Shown here piece by piece: positions 34,301-44,164 of a DNA stretch of 64,000 nucleotides. The notes under the pieces are model-generated. The model was given only the letters and a program-made list of their open reading frames with translations, was not told the DNA's origin and ran no database searches. Numbering within the stretch: the first letter of the stretch is position 1; every line of letters begins with the position of its first letter. This stretch comes from Halobacteriovorax sp. JY17. Lineage in GTDB: Bacteria > Bdellovibrionota > Bacteriovoracia > Bacteriovoracales > Bacteriovoracaceae. Position numbers and translations under genes: made by a program. The stretch is from positions 310,001 through 374,000 of the forward strand of contig NZ_NJER01000003.1 of the NCBI RefSeq assembly GCF_002753895.1, given 5' to 3'.

Positions 34301-36336
34301 GAAATGCAGGAGGAGCGGAAGTTACCTCCAGTACTAATTCATTCATTGAAGGTTCTACAATTACAGCCTACCAAGCAGGTCATAAATCTTCGGGTATTGT
34401 TCTAAATACATCTGGAAATGATTTCATAGTAGACGTTAAAGATATTAAGGGGACAAACTCTTTCGAGATAGGAAACTCTCTAGATGATGCGACTCCATTT
34501 AATATCGCACTTGACTCTGCAAACACCGTTACAGCAATTGCCACTGGAAATGTTATCCCTCTCTACGTTGGAGAAGAAACTTATATTGAAGGTAAGATAA
34601 AAGGAGTTTTCAGTAACGTTAAACTTACTCCAGAAACTCTCCCACAGGGACTTTCTTTTGATGGCACTACAGGAGTAATTTCCGGTACACCTAACGAGCC
34701 GCAAGAAAAAACAACTTATACTATTACCTACTCATCACCTGGTGATGCTGATGCAGTTTTTACTTTTGAACTCGTTACCTATAATCAATTTGAATTAATT
34801 CAAGAAACCGAACAGGCTTCTTCATATATTCTTCATAAAGAAGGACAGGGCTATGGAACAACCTCTTGTAAGATTTTAAGTTCACAGGTGTCTCCAACTA
34901 ACACTTCAAAATACCAGATGAATGATATTGTCTGCAGACTAGAAGGACAGGAGCTTGATCTCTACAATAGAGGTGCCGCACTTAAAGTAAAGTCTGGGGC
35001 CGGAATGTGTGAATATGTTAGATATATTCCAGAGGCTCACAAAAGCTATCCCACAGGAAGAACAAGATCTTACTTTGTTCAATACAATGAATTTACTGAT
35101 GCCTGTATGCCTTTTGGTGGAAACCCAGCGCTTCCTCAAATAGATATTGTAAATCCAATAACAGGTGGAGCCTTAACAATCATGGATACTGCAGTAGATC
35201 ACACAAATGGACCTCTCTCCGTTCAATCTGGAGGAGTTATAAATTTTGGTGAAAAAGCATGTGTTGCAGGTGATTGTTTACAACAATATGGTAAAGCAGG
35301 GGCAACAAACGCGTGTCAATTCAACCATACAACTCCGAAAGGAGACCTTAAGTGTGATGAAGGTAGTAAGTTCACTTCTACAGTGTCATGTGAAGAAAAA
35401 ACCGATGGATACTGCGCCTGTGTAGCAACAGACTGGGTAGAAGAAGAGTGTGGAGGAAATAAGAATGCTTGTATCAGTGGTGGAATCAGAAGTACTGGAT
35501 TAACAATAGGTCTAGAAAATTCAGAAATAGTAAATTCATTTGCTGGAGTTGTTCAAGAGTTTACAGTAAAATCACCACAGTCATACGGACTTGGAAACAA
35601 TACTGTCATCGCAAATACGACAAGAGCATCTCAATGTAGAGACGTTTCTCAGAACTATGCTTTTGACAGCTACGATGATACCGGAATTCTCTCTACCTTT
35701 ATAGGGAATTACTCAAACTACAATACGACTGACTTTACTGCAAGTGACTTTGAAGCGAACGTTAGCCCGAATGGTGGGAACGAAGCAAACGCTAATAAGT
35801 TTTACGAATACCACTGTCTAGACGCTGCATTTAACGTAAAAGCTAGAATTAGACTACAAATAAGAGACTGGGATAAATCCTTTAATCCAGAAACACCAAA
35901 TATTGAAGTGTTTGACAACGGCGGAGCCATATCGAATATTGATGATTCTACAACAACGTGTTTTGGACTTAATTGTGACCAGAAGTGGGATTGGGATACA
36001 TTGATTGATGCTTTAGCGGCAGCTTCAAAACCAAACTACACAGTTGCAGCAGGATCATGCTCTAGAGGTGCATATGCTGCTCCAGCTGGTACAGTTAGAA
36101 CAACTGAATCTAGTACAACAATCCACACATCACTACCTCTAAACTCTCAGCTTATGCCAGGTATGATTGTAAAAGTTGGGACAGACCTAACTTCTGGAGG
36201 GGAGTTTAGATACTTTACAGTAGAATCTGTCAGTAGCGATAGATTTACGGTAACAACTCCTGCCGACATGACCCTCAGTGGGCTAGATTGGGAAATCGCA
36301 AGAGACTTCCCATTTCCTATGGACCATACTAATTAA
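31399..36336 (+). CDS. Large multidomain lipoprotein with alternating Ig-like and repeat domains
   Basis: 1645 residues from the ATG at 31399, which sits right before the signal peptide; the lipobox is LTAC, with Cys at about residue 20, followed by a Ser/Gly/Thr-rich tether. At least five putative He_PIG/cadherin-like Ig units are visible by the G-x-S/T-x-x-x-x-T/S-G-x-I-x-G/A-x-P pattern (GVSLNTETGEITAPV, GLTIDANSGVISLTA, GVSFSESDGIFTGSP, TMFNSTTGEIDGDA, GLSFDGTTGVISGTP). Between them lie about seven copies of a 60-85-residue beta unit with V-x-x-G/T...V...G-x-F-x-x-x-D/E-x-I. The C-terminal 450 residues are Cys-rich (CGGNKNAC, CVAGDCLQ). A surface anchor, adhesin or prey-contact role is plausible. 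Convergent with rimO, overlapping 8 bases. Confidence 0.85.
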   Translation: MKTLWKISTFLVLLFTLTACMPDSLTKFKESPTKKGDDTTSSSGGSGETDPSAPVDEIVTVLSNLQIPQFADAINGDLILIQLETIGTLKAGDTIYSSATMFKTSDRGAARVLQVAPDNNSTSGKVLARITLGAISETNIFRDGYFIDNCSLGYANCSVGSSTASRILSTSLYFDPSGAPSFSRTITVDATNPLPLEYGVQPNLPLGVSLNTETGEITAPVVPFTIANTFDFSEYTFFSKVTNEFDGEFDDPEEVTDAIFKISSRVGTQTTAISNYNFDYKLLDSDRILLKVANTTGIYANDVLYSCISTNFTSCNTNTEYTGIGTVYYVDTANKTLYINVDDVNGAANPSQFLDGYYLHKSNGSLFTVQTGIPSRLYNSSTTGISFSPEWEVDPVGDGITPLFNIDSVIPGLTIDANSGVISLTAPIQLSTENQYTVTAIDSSTGESIASYVFKLGVFDPPSGITYSGSSFSLGIGKDSVNLNPVLSPVNFADTSSVYYSVTGALVAGVSFSESDGIFTGSPTAYDPGTTVTIEGYYPRAGSTPFASTTINFKAGTPIDEFYYPQLAGEYLQLTVGDARVFTLGDNVSSSNGATGVISYIDAGTNQVVIQVSSTLTGAQVFKRNDFLDNAITYSFLKTQVADVVHIFNSATGVPSRLPTLYNDLSPTTLSLGEVISYDISPTLPSDFTMFNSTTGEIDGDASLPLSLTTPKTFVIQLTNSIGEIVAKEYKFLVKSAPIQATIGRYQFIRISQNFNNFYIGSRFQTSGGTKGRVVHKIGNSTSGGLLVDAQGTIEAGEDIDNVIPYYAAEARVQKYLLITLKNATTLAASNIITTTDGDTAQIQSVVTGENKVYALVSSGDFSAGEIINAGTATETIVMDVVSKHYASHILRLTDASPLEIGGYISSNLGLGSADVIFKEDTNDYAYIQQLSGEFRQAENFDNTVTYAGPESTISRIIGPIVKITSSGNAGGAEVTSSTNSFIEGSTITAYQAGHKSSGIVLNTSGNDFIVDVKDIKGTNSFEIGNSLDDATPFNIALDSANTVTAIATGNVIPLYVGEETYIEGKIKGVFSNVKLTPETLPQGLSFDGTTGVISGTPNEPQEKTTYTITYSSPGDADAVFTFELVTYNQFELIQETEQASSYILHKEGQGYGTTSCKILSSQVSPTNTSKYQMNDIVCRLEGQELDLYNRGAALKVKSGAGMCEYVRYIPEAHKSYPTGRTRSYFVQYNEFTDACMPFGGNPALPQIDIVNPITGGALTIMDTAVDHTNGPLSVQSGGVINFGEKACVAGDCLQQYGKAGATNACQFNHTTPKGDLKCDEGSKFTSTVSCEEKTDGYCACVATDWVEEECGGNKNACISGGIRSTGLTIGLENSEIVNSFAGVVQEFTVKSPQSYGLGNNTVIANTTRASQCRDVSQNYAFDSYDDTGILSTFIGNYSNYNTTDFTASDFEANVSPNGGNEANANKFYEYHCLDAAFNVKARIRLQIRDWDKSFNPETPNIEVFDNGGAISNIDDSTTTCFGLNCDQKWDWDTLIDALAAASKPNYTVAAGSCSRGAYAAPAGTVRTTESSTTIHTSLPLNSQLMPGMIVKVGTDLTSGGEFRYFTVESVSSDRFTVTTPADMTLSGLDWEIARDFPFPMDHTN

Positions 36337-37705
36337 GAGTAACGACTCTACCAACTAAATCATAATCTAAAACTTCGGTGATCTCGACTTTTACGAGATC
36401 TCCGGCTTTTAGGCCTTCTAGATCACTATCATTTATAATAACTTTTCCATCAATATCTGGAGCTTGTCCAACATGACGCCCTTGAATTAAAAGTTCTGTT
36501 TCTTCGTGAGCCCCTTCAATAAGAACGTCTATAACTTTTCCTTTATAACTAGCATTGAGCTCTCTAACTATTTCTCTTTGAACTTCAAAGAGCTGATCAA
36601 AACGATCATCAATTGTTTCTTGGTCTACTTTATCTCTAAGTCTATAAGCAGGTGTCCCTTCTTCGTCTGAATATCTAAAAATTCCTAAGTGATTAAACTT
36701 AGCTTTCTTTACACCCTCTAAAAGAGTCTGAAAATCCTCTTCACTCTCTCCAGGAAAACCTACAATAATTGACGTTCTAAGAACGATACCAGGATTTCTC
36801 TCACGAAGTCTTTCGATTCTATTCATGATTTCATCACCAGTAATTTTTCTATTCATCCTCTTTAAAACGTTTGTTGAAAAATGTTGAACAGGCATATCAA
36901 GGTAGCTACAAATCTTTTTACTATTTCTCATCTGCTCAATAACTTCATCCGTTAATTCATCTGGGTAGAAGTAAAATAGACGAATCCAATCTATCCCCTC
37001 AATACTTTCTAATCCATTTAAAAGTGCGAAGAGATTATTATTCTCATCAAGATCAACACCGTAATCAGAAAGATCTTGAGAAATAAGATTCAATTCACGA
37101 ACACCAGACTCTGCAAGGTTTTGGGCCTCTGTGACTAATGACTCAACAGATCTAGATCTTAATCTTCCTCTAAGCGCAGGAATAATGCAGAAGGTACAAT
37201 TTCTATTACAGCCTTCTGAGATTTTAAGCCATGCCGTATAGAATGGAGAAGTATTTAATCTTGGATCAAACTCCGTGTGGATAAACTTTGGAATTTCTAC
37301 GAATGATTTCTTCTCAAGCTTATTGTCTTCTAAAGCCTTAAGAAGAGGAACAATTTTATTATACTCTCCTGTTCCAATAAACATATCAACTTCAGGAAGA
37401 GATTCTTCTAACTGATCTGAATATCTCTGCGCCATACAACCAGAAACAACAAGGGCCTTACAATTTCCCTGCTCTTGATCTTTATAGTCAGCAAGATCTA
37501 AAATCGTTTCAATTGACTCTTGTTTTGCAGCCTCAACAAATGAGCACGTATTTACAACTATGACCTCAGCAGTTTCAGGTTCAGGGACAACCTGAAATCC
37601 ATCTAATCCCATATAGCCAAGCATTACCTGCGAATCGACTAAGTTCTTAGAACATCCTAATGAAGTGAAAAATACAGTACGGTTTTCAAACTTTGTTGTT
37701 TGCAT
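36329..37705 (-). CDS. rimO: Ribosomal protein S12 methylthiotransferase RimO
   Basis: A 458-residue radical SAM methylthiotransferase that adds a methylthio group to Asp of ribosomal protein S12. N-terminal UPF0004 cysteines: SLGCSKN, VNTCSFV and SGCMAQR bind one cluster; ISEGCNRNCTFCIIPALRGRLRSR carries the radical SAM CxxxCxxC near residue 165; a TRAM RNA-binding domain closes the protein (about 390-458). PALRGRLRSRS and DLSDYG separate RimO from the tRNA enzyme MiaB. ATG start with AAGGGA upstream. Gap to the neighbour on the left overlaps the convergent lipoprotein by 8 bases. Confidence 0.94.
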   Translation of the reverse strand: MQTTKFENRTVFFTSLGCSKNLVDSQVMLGYMGLDGFQVVPEPETAEVIVVNTCSFVEAAKQESIETILDLADYKDQEQGNCKALVVSGCMAQRYSDQLEESLPEVDMFIGTGEYNKIVPLLKALEDNKLEKKSFVEIPKFIHTEFDPRLNTSPFYTAWLKISEGCNRNCTFCIIPALRGRLRSRSVESLVTEAQNLAESGVRELNLISQDLSDYGVDLDENNNLFALLNGLESIEGIDWIRLFYFYPDELTDEVIEQMRNSKKICSYLDMPVQHFSTNVLKRMNRKITGDEIMNRIERLRERNPGIVLRTSIIVGFPGESEEDFQTLLEGVKKAKFNHLGIFRYSDEEGTPAYRLRDKVDQETIDDRFDQLFEVQREIVRELNASYKGKVIDVLIEGAHEETELLIQGRHVGQAPDIDGKVIINDSDLEGLKAGDLVKVEITEVLDYDLVGRVVTLN

Positions 37706-37834
37706 AGAATTCCCTTAAATTTAAAAATAACATGGCAACTTGTATTACATATTCTTCCAATAATCAAAGGGTTGTGTAATATTTCAACGAATTAGTCGAT
37801 TGCTTTTTTTAGCGATGAGAAATAGACTTAAGCC

Positions 37835-39841
37835 ATGGAAAACAAAAGCTTTTATATCCTTATTTTAGTGACCTTATTCTACTCCTCGTGTGCCACAAAG
37901 GTGATGAGTCCTCCAAATCCAAATTTTTTAAATTTGAGTGGCAGCCTTGAGCTTTCAGAATCTGATATTTTGGCCCAGAAATTCCATAAGGCTAATTTAG
38001 ATTTTTCAAATAAGTTCTATCAGAAAGCCTGTCCAGAGTTTGAAGAACTATCAAATAATAAGAAATTTCCGCTTAGAAATATTGCTCTTATTCGAGCCCT
38101 TAAGTCATGTAACTGGACTGTTCCTAAGTTGATATCTGTTTGGGAGTCTCATGAAATCGAAGATTGGCTCTCTCAAGATTATTACCAAATATCTTATGAA
38201 GTCGCAAAGTCCAAGAACATTAAACTCTGGCAAGCAAAGCATAACTTCTCGCTCTATCCTTTTGAAGTACGAAAAGAAGAAAAAGAAAAATATATTCGAA
38301 ATGCTCTTGAAATAGCTGAGGACGAACAAATCACAGAGCTAGTGACAAAGTATAATGAAGAACTTCAAAAAATTTCACCAAGATTTATCATTGCCCCAAG
38401 CGATGACCAGCTCTATGAAGTCGCGAGAGATTTTGAAAGAGCAAGAGAATATGACAACGCAATTAAAACCTATGAATCCATTATAAAAAATCAAAATGTA
38501 GATTTAAAAACAAAAATTAATTCATGGCACAGAATAACTAGAGTTTTTAAGAATAAGAGAAGAAAAGATCTTGCACAAAGTTCTACAAAGACACTTGTCA
38601 ATTGGATAGAAAAAAACAGAGAATCAATAGGGAGCCAATATAATTTTGAACTTGTTGAAGCAAGAACGAGGTGGGCAAGAGCAACTTGGACTGAAAATAA
38701 TCTTCCTCTAGCAAAGAAAATACTAACGAATACTCTAAAAAGGCACTCTCCTACGGACTCTCAAGGTGCTACTATTCACTACCTACTTGCAGGAATTGCA
38801 AAAGAAGAAAAGAAGATTAAATCTGCAATTTACTATCTCAACCAATCTATAAAACTTAGCGATAGAGAGCAGAAGGAAGATATTCTATGGCAACTCTCTT
38901 GGCTCGAATATAAGAGAAAGAATTACCAAGTATCGAGTAAGCTTCTCCTTGAACTTCACTCAGATTATAGCGACACTTCAAAGTATAGTTACTGGCTTGC
39001 AAAATCTCTTTCGAGAGAAAAGAAAACAAAAGAGTCTCTTCCTTATTTTTCGAAAACAATTGAGCTTAATCCCTATGGATACTATGGGATTCAGGCAAAG
39101 AGAGTTCTTGGGCTAAAGAGTGATTTCAACTTAGAGGTTATTAAATCAACAGAAGATAATCTATTTGAATGGTTGATTGCTCTTGGAGAATACGACTCTG
39201 CAAAGAAGTACCTAGATGGTCTTATTTATTCTAGTAAGTCTGATTCAAGTAAACTCTCTCTTTTAGAGAGAATGAATAGGGCCAGAAATTTTCAAGGAAG
39301 TCTTCGAACATTCTTTAATATGGATGAAAATCAACGTGGTGAAATTGAGAAGAAATTTATTCAATATATTTATCCAAAGCCAAGTTTAGAATCTAAATAC
39401 TTAGAAAATAAGTTTGATAACAACCTAGCGTATTCTATTATCAGACAAGAGTCTGCGTTCAACAGGGAAGCAAGAAGCTTTGCGGACGCTTATGGACTAA
39501 TGCAAGTAATCCCCTCAAGAGCTCAAAAACTCGCGAAGAAGCACTCTATCCCATACCAAGACACTGATGACCTCTACAATATCGATGTGAATATGGCACT
39601 CGGAGTTCACTACCTAGAAGATTTAAAAAAGATGTTTCAATACCTTCCAATGGTAATCGGCTCTTATAATGCTGGAGAAGCGGCCATGAGTAGATGGGTT
39701 AAATCCCGCTACCAAGGAGATATAGAAATTTTCATTGAAGATATTCCTTACCAGGAAACAAGAAAGTATATAAAGCTAGTTCTTAGAAATTACTTTATTT
39801 ACCAAGAACTACCTATTGATAAGAAAGTATTTATCTATTAA
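37835..39841 (+). CDS. Soluble lytic murein transglycosylase (Slt-like) lipoprotein
   Basis: A 668-residue periplasmic enzyme that cleaves peptidoglycan glycan strands. A signal peptide is followed by a Cys at about 20 in FYSSCATK, a possible but not canonical lipobox. The body is built of alpha-helical TPR-like repeats (about 60-470), as in the doughnut of Slt70. The catalytic SLT domain is C-terminal (about 535-650): SIIRQESAFN with the catalytic Glu, AYGLMQVIPSRAQKLA, and SYNAGEAAMSRW. In a predator such enzymes may also remodel prey wall (inference). Monocistronic, with a 129-base upstream gap shared with divergent rimO; its end overlaps lolA by 11 bases. Confidence 0.92.
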   Translation: MENKSFYILILVTLFYSSCATKVMSPPNPNFLNLSGSLELSESDILAQKFHKANLDFSNKFYQKACPEFEELSNNKKFPLRNIALIRALKSCNWTVPKLISVWESHEIEDWLSQDYYQISYEVAKSKNIKLWQAKHNFSLYPFEVRKEEKEKYIRNALEIAEDEQITELVTKYNEELQKISPRFIIAPSDDQLYEVARDFERAREYDNAIKTYESIIKNQNVDLKTKINSWHRITRVFKNKRRKDLAQSSTKTLVNWIEKNRESIGSQYNFELVEARTRWARATWTENNLPLAKKILTNTLKRHSPTDSQGATIHYLLAGIAKEEKKIKSAIYYLNQSIKLSDREQKEDILWQLSWLEYKRKNYQVSSKLLLELHSDYSDTSKYSYWLAKSLSREKKTKESLPYFSKTIELNPYGYYGIQAKRVLGLKSDFNLEVIKSTEDNLFEWLIALGEYDSAKKYLDGLIYSSKSDSSKLSLLERMNRARNFQGSLRTFFNMDENQRGEIEKKFIQYIYPKPSLESKYLENKFDNNLAYSIIRQESAFNREARSFADAYGLMQVIPSRAQKLAKKHSIPYQDTDDLYNIDVNMALGVHYLEDLKKMFQYLPMVIGSYNAGEAAMSRWVKSRYQGDIEIFIEDIPYQETRKYIKLVLRNYFIYQELPIDKKVFIY

Positions 39842-40436
39842 TTTTCGTGTTCTTTGGAATTTCAAAAACAAAGTGATCTTTAGAAAACTTAGGGCCTTCA
39901 ATAATTTTTGAAAGCTCTAACCTCTTTACTTTCTTACTATCTAAAACCATTTCAACAGTTTTTAAATTTTTAAAAAGTGGTTTTCCATCTTTGAATACTA
40001 GCTTCGCACTAACGATTCCTAAATCCTTAGAAATATCTTTTGTGAAAGTTAAAAAGTAATTACTTTCTTTATTCTTTGTTACTTTATAAAGCTTATTAGT
40101 AAGAAGTCCCTTTCTTAGAATATCTAGAAATTTTGTCAGTTCATTCTTAGTTGCTTCTTGAATGGTCACTTGCCCTGGCTCACTTTCTATAAAAGCAGGT
40201 GTATAATACCAAGTCTTTCTTTCATTACTAACATAAGTTAAGCTCTCCGGTGATGAAGTCTCTAATCGAATACTTCCAGGGTAGCTATAATCCATCATTC
40301 CCTTAGATCTCTTCTCTTTTCCAGTTAAGGCACTTTTATACACTTGCTCAAAACTTGCCGAAAAACGATCAGGAATAAATGCCGCGGCATAAATTTGATT
40401 AATAAATAGAAGTGAAATTAAGATTGATTTAGCCAT
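39831..40436 (-). CDS. lolA: Outer-membrane lipoprotein carrier protein LolA
   Basis: A 201-residue periplasmic LolA-like shuttle that takes lipoproteins from LolCDE to the outer membrane. Signal peptide of about 18 residues (ending YAAA), then FSASFEQVY, the typical N-terminal helix, the RPG-like GSIRLETSSPESLTYVSNERKTWYYTPAF strand pair, and ILRKGLLTNK. Sequence identity across LolA is low, so the call rests on length, signal peptide and these strands. It lies 47 bases downstream of smc on the same strand and overlaps the lytic transglycosylase by 11 bases. The many lipoproteins in the window fit its role. Confidence 0.8.
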   Translation of the reverse strand: MAKSILISLLFINQIYAAAFIPDRFSASFEQVYKSALTGKEKRSKGMMDYSYPGSIRLETSSPESLTYVSNERKTWYYTPAFIESEPGQVTIQEATKNELTKFLDILRKGLLTNKLYKVTKNKESNYFLTFTKDISKDLGIVSAKLVFKDGKPLFKNLKTVEMVLDSKKVKRLELSKIIEGPKFSKDHFVFEIPKNTKINR

Positions 40437-40483
40437 AATAGTGAAGCCTCCATAGACTTCACTATTATAACTAGATATGAAAA

Positions 40484-43400
40484 TTAGTGCAATTGTACTG
40501 ATACTGCTTTTGAAACACCTGGCTCTTGCATAGTCACACCATAGAGCGTGTCATTAAGTTCCATTGTTTTCTTATTGTGAGTAATGAGAATAAATTGAGA
40601 GTCAGAGCTCATTTCTCTAAGTAGTTCGTTAAATCTACCTACGTTAGCATCATCAAGAGGAGCATCAACCTCATCTAGAAGACAGAACGGAGAAGGTTTA
40701 ACTAAGAATATTGAGAAAATTAGTGACACTGCTGTCATGGCCTTTTCACCACCTGACATCAAGTTAATATTCTGCATTTTCTTACCTGGTGGCTTAGCAA
40801 TGATGTCTACCCCACACTCACTATCATTTATATCACCAGTAACTTTTAGCATGGCTTCACCACCACCAAAAATGATTGGGAATACTTTTCTAAATCTTAC
40901 ATCAACTTCTTCAAAGGCAATTTTAAATCTCTCTTTAGACTTATCATCAATATGATTTATTGCCGTCTCAAGATCTTCGAGCGATTGTTTTAACTCAACC
41001 TCTTGCACTCTTAGGAAATCAAACCTGAGCTTTTGACGATCGTAATCTTCAATTGCTTGCCAATTTATTTCTCCAAGACGGTTATACTCGTTCTTGTAAT
41101 TCTTAAGCTTATTAGAACATTCTTTTAAATCCTGCCCATAACGTCTGTGGAACTCGTATGATTGTTTTTGAATAGGAATTAGACCATTTTCAGTTTCCAT
41201 CATATACATTTGTCTTGTATCGATAAGGTCTTCAAAATCATCTTGTTCGTACTCTAAGAATCCACCGATAGCTTCTCTTAAGTCAATTTGATACTTTTCA
41301 AAGATATTTTTAACCGACTCAACTTCTTCATTTTGCCACTGAGTGATTTTAAGATCGTATTCTGTAATATCTTTTTCATTCTTACTAACTTTCTTATTTA
41401 GCTCCTTAACCTCATCTTCTCTCTCTTGCATTGCAAGTAGTAGCTGAGTTAAGTCATCTTTCATAATTCCTAGAACATCATCTCTGCCTGAAAGCTCAGA
41501 GGCCTTCTCTTGATTAGATGTCTCTAGAAGATCAATTTGATCGTTAGTTGTTTCAATTTCTTCATTATACTTTTCTATTAATTCTTTATTTGAAGCTATA
41601 CGTGTTGTTTGCTTCTCCATTTGAGAATTAATATCATCGATTTGAGCTTGAATTCCAGAAACACGTTCCTTAAAAGTATTTATCTCTACTTGTTTCTCCA
41701 TATAAGACTCTCTTTCAGTCTCATATGTTGATCTTAGATCGATTAATTCCTCATTCTCTTCTTCAAATCTCGCTGTTAAATCTTCAAGCGCTTCATCAAG
41801 AATAACTTTATTCTTAGAAAGTGAATCCTCACTCTCAAGCATATCTAATCTAGATTTTGAAATTTCGGTCTTTCTCTTCTTTAGGATCTCAAGACGTGTA
41901 TTTCCTGACTCCATTCCAGAAAGTTTAGACTCAAGGGCTGACTTCTTTGCAGCATGATCCGCTCTTGCTTCAGAAAGTTGATTTCTTTGTAGCTCAAGCT
42001 CGTCTCTCTTTTCTTCAAGTGTAATAGAATGTTCTTCACACTTAACTTCAAGATTTCTCACTTCAACTTCAAGAACTTCTATTTCTTTTTCAAGTTCTAA
42101 GATCTGATTATTTCTTTCAACAACGCCCTGCCCTTCAGAGTTTCCAGTCATCGTTAAAATTTTTCCATTTCCAGCATTTCGAATTAAAGACTTTCCATCC
42201 ACTGAGCTGATTGCCTTAAATTTAATTGAATCTGAAATAGACTTGAAAACGTCTTGATCGAAGCTTGTTGCAATAAAGTATCCATCAAAGAATGGTACTA
42301 GTTTTGCTTTATATTCTTCAGGAAGATTTAGTAACTCATAAACAGGAGTTATATTCCCACCTGTAGCAACTCTTAATCTCTCAAGAGTTTCTTCAGAAGT
42401 CATGTCTCCACTTTTATTTGGAGAAAGGAATTCTAAAGCTTTTTCATTATTATTCTTACACCAGTCAAGAACAGGACTTACTTCATCTTCAGTAGAAACA
42501 AGAGTATCCATGAAATCACTTAGAAGATTCTGAACTGCTTTTGCGTGCGTTTCCTCACACTGTATTAGACTTCCAAGTAATTGGTATTTTTCAGAATCAA
42601 CAGTCTTTAAAAAATCAACGGCACCTTCTCTAACACCGTCCATCGCCGCGCTAACTTCTCTTAATGACGAAAGCTTAGACTCTTTTGTAATAAGAGACTT
42701 ACTTCTCTCTTTAAGCTCAGCTTCAAGAGCTTTATTTTCTACGATTAACTTTTCAATTTCAGTTTTTAAACTTACTTCAAGGTCAGTTAATCTCTCAGCT
42801 AACTCATTTGCCGCGTGAACAGCATCTCTTTCTTCTGCTAGTTGAGTAGAAACACCTGAGTATTGCTTCTCTAGAGCTTCAATTTCTTCAGTTATATCCT
42901 GAAGATTAGCAGCATACTCTTCAAGCTTGGAAGTATTTTGAAAAGCTGTTTGAGAAAGAGTATTGAGTTCAGCTCTCTTCTCTTCCATTCCACTTTTCAT
43001 CGAGTCGACTTGATCTACCTTAAGCTCCAACTGCTCTTTAAGAAGTTCTATTCTCTCTTCAACTTCTTCAAAGTTGATAGCCTCTTCATTCTTTGCCTGC
43101 AATTCAACTAGAGATTTTTCAAGAGCTTTAATCTTCTCTTCTCTTTCGATTAGCTCTTCTTCAAGCTCGGACATTTCTTTTTGTCTTGTCTCGATTAAAT
43201 TTTCTTTATCTGTAAGAGTTTTACAAAGATTAGAAAATCTCTCTTCAGCAGTAGCAAGTTGAGTAGAAATTTCATTTCTTTCTTTTTGAAGAATTTCGAC
43301 TTTCTCTGTTTGCTCTTCTTTCTTAAATCTCTCTTCTTCGAGTGAAATTTCAAGAGAATTCTTTCTTGTTGCCCAACCTTCGAGCTCAAGAGTTTTTTCA

Positions 43401-44164
43401 TTTAATAAAGTCTTTCCATCTCTTAAATCCTTAAGAAGATCATAAACTTTATGAGAGTGAACAATAATATCATTTCTCTTAATTTTCTCTTTAAGAGATC
43501 TTGCACGCTCCGCTTTTTCAGCTTGTTTTTGCAGGGCCTTCAAGTTCTTTTCAATCTCAGATTGAAGGTCTTGAAGTCTATTTAAGTTTTGTTCTGTTTG
43601 TTCAATTTTCTTTAAAGACTCTTTCTTTCTGACTTTAAATTTTGTGATACCAGCAACTTCTTCAATCATCGTACGACGCTCTTCCGGCTTCGCTTGAACA
43701 AGTCTATTGATTTCCCCCTGAGCAATAATCGAATAAGATTTCGCTCCGGCCCCAGTATCCATGAAAACTTCTTGAATATCTTTAAGTCTCGCAGGGTAAT
43801 TATTTATTCGGTATTCAGTCTCACCATTTCTATAAAGCTTTCTAGTCAGCTGAATTTCAGATGGGCTTGATACTTTATTTCCAATGTGGATATGTTTACC
43901 ATCATCATTACCAAGAACAAGAGTCGCCTCAGCATATGCACCAGGGTTATATTTTGAAGAACCTGCAAAAATTAAATCTTTCATGGATTTACCACGAAGG
44001 TGTTTTGCAGATTGCTCACCCATTACCCAAAATAAGGCATCAACAATATTCGATTTTCCACAACCATTTGGCCCAACGATACCAGTAATACCGTCATCAA
44101 AATGTATAGTTGTGCGATCTTTAAAGGATTTAAATCCCTGTATAACAAGTCTCTTCAATTTCAC
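40484..44164 (-). CDS. smc: Chromosome segregation protein SMC
   Basis: A 1226-residue SMC ATPase, usual length about 1150-1250. Head part 1 has FKSFKDRTTIHF and Walker A GPNGCGKSNIVDA at 32-44; a long coiled coil (about 170-510), hinge (about 515-680, GSLIQCEETHAKAVQNLL), second coiled coil (about 690-1040), and head part 2 with LMSGGEKAMTAVSLIF (C-loop signature) and FCLLDEVDAPLDDAN (Walker B). With ScpA/ScpB (not seen here) it compacts and segregates the chromosome. The start is GTG at 44164 with AGAGGA upstream. It is probably co-transcribed with lolA. Confidence 0.96.
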   Translation of the reverse strand: MKLKRLVIQGFKSFKDRTTIHFDDGITGIVGPNGCGKSNIVDALFWVMGEQSAKHLRGKSMKDLIFAGSSKYNPGAYAEATLVLGNDDGKHIHIGNKVSSPSEIQLTRKLYRNGETEYRINNYPARLKDIQEVFMDTGAGAKSYSIIAQGEINRLVQAKPEERRTMIEEVAGITKFKVRKKESLKKIEQTEQNLNRLQDLQSEIEKNLKALQKQAEKAERARSLKEKIKRNDIIVHSHKVYDLLKDLRDGKTLLNEKTLELEGWATRKNSLEISLEEERFKKEEQTEKVEILQKERNEISTQLATAEERFSNLCKTLTDKENLIETRQKEMSELEEELIEREEKIKALEKSLVELQAKNEEAINFEEVEERIELLKEQLELKVDQVDSMKSGMEEKRAELNTLSQTAFQNTSKLEEYAANLQDITEEIEALEKQYSGVSTQLAEERDAVHAANELAERLTDLEVSLKTEIEKLIVENKALEAELKERSKSLITKESKLSSLREVSAAMDGVREGAVDFLKTVDSEKYQLLGSLIQCEETHAKAVQNLLSDFMDTLVSTEDEVSPVLDWCKNNNEKALEFLSPNKSGDMTSEETLERLRVATGGNITPVYELLNLPEEYKAKLVPFFDGYFIATSFDQDVFKSISDSIKFKAISSVDGKSLIRNAGNGKILTMTGNSEGQGVVERNNQILELEKEIEVLEVEVRNLEVKCEEHSITLEEKRDELELQRNQLSEARADHAAKKSALESKLSGMESGNTRLEILKKRKTEISKSRLDMLESEDSLSKNKVILDEALEDLTARFEEENEELIDLRSTYETERESYMEKQVEINTFKERVSGIQAQIDDINSQMEKQTTRIASNKELIEKYNEEIETTNDQIDLLETSNQEKASELSGRDDVLGIMKDDLTQLLLAMQEREDEVKELNKKVSKNEKDITEYDLKITQWQNEEVESVKNIFEKYQIDLREAIGGFLEYEQDDFEDLIDTRQMYMMETENGLIPIQKQSYEFHRRYGQDLKECSNKLKNYKNEYNRLGEINWQAIEDYDRQKLRFDFLRVQEVELKQSLEDLETAINHIDDKSKERFKIAFEEVDVRFRKVFPIIFGGGEAMLKVTGDINDSECGVDIIAKPPGKKMQNINLMSGGEKAMTAVSLIFSIFLVKPSPFCLLDEVDAPLDDANVGRFNELLREMSSDSQFILITHNKKTMELNDTLYGVTMQEPGVSKAVSVQLH

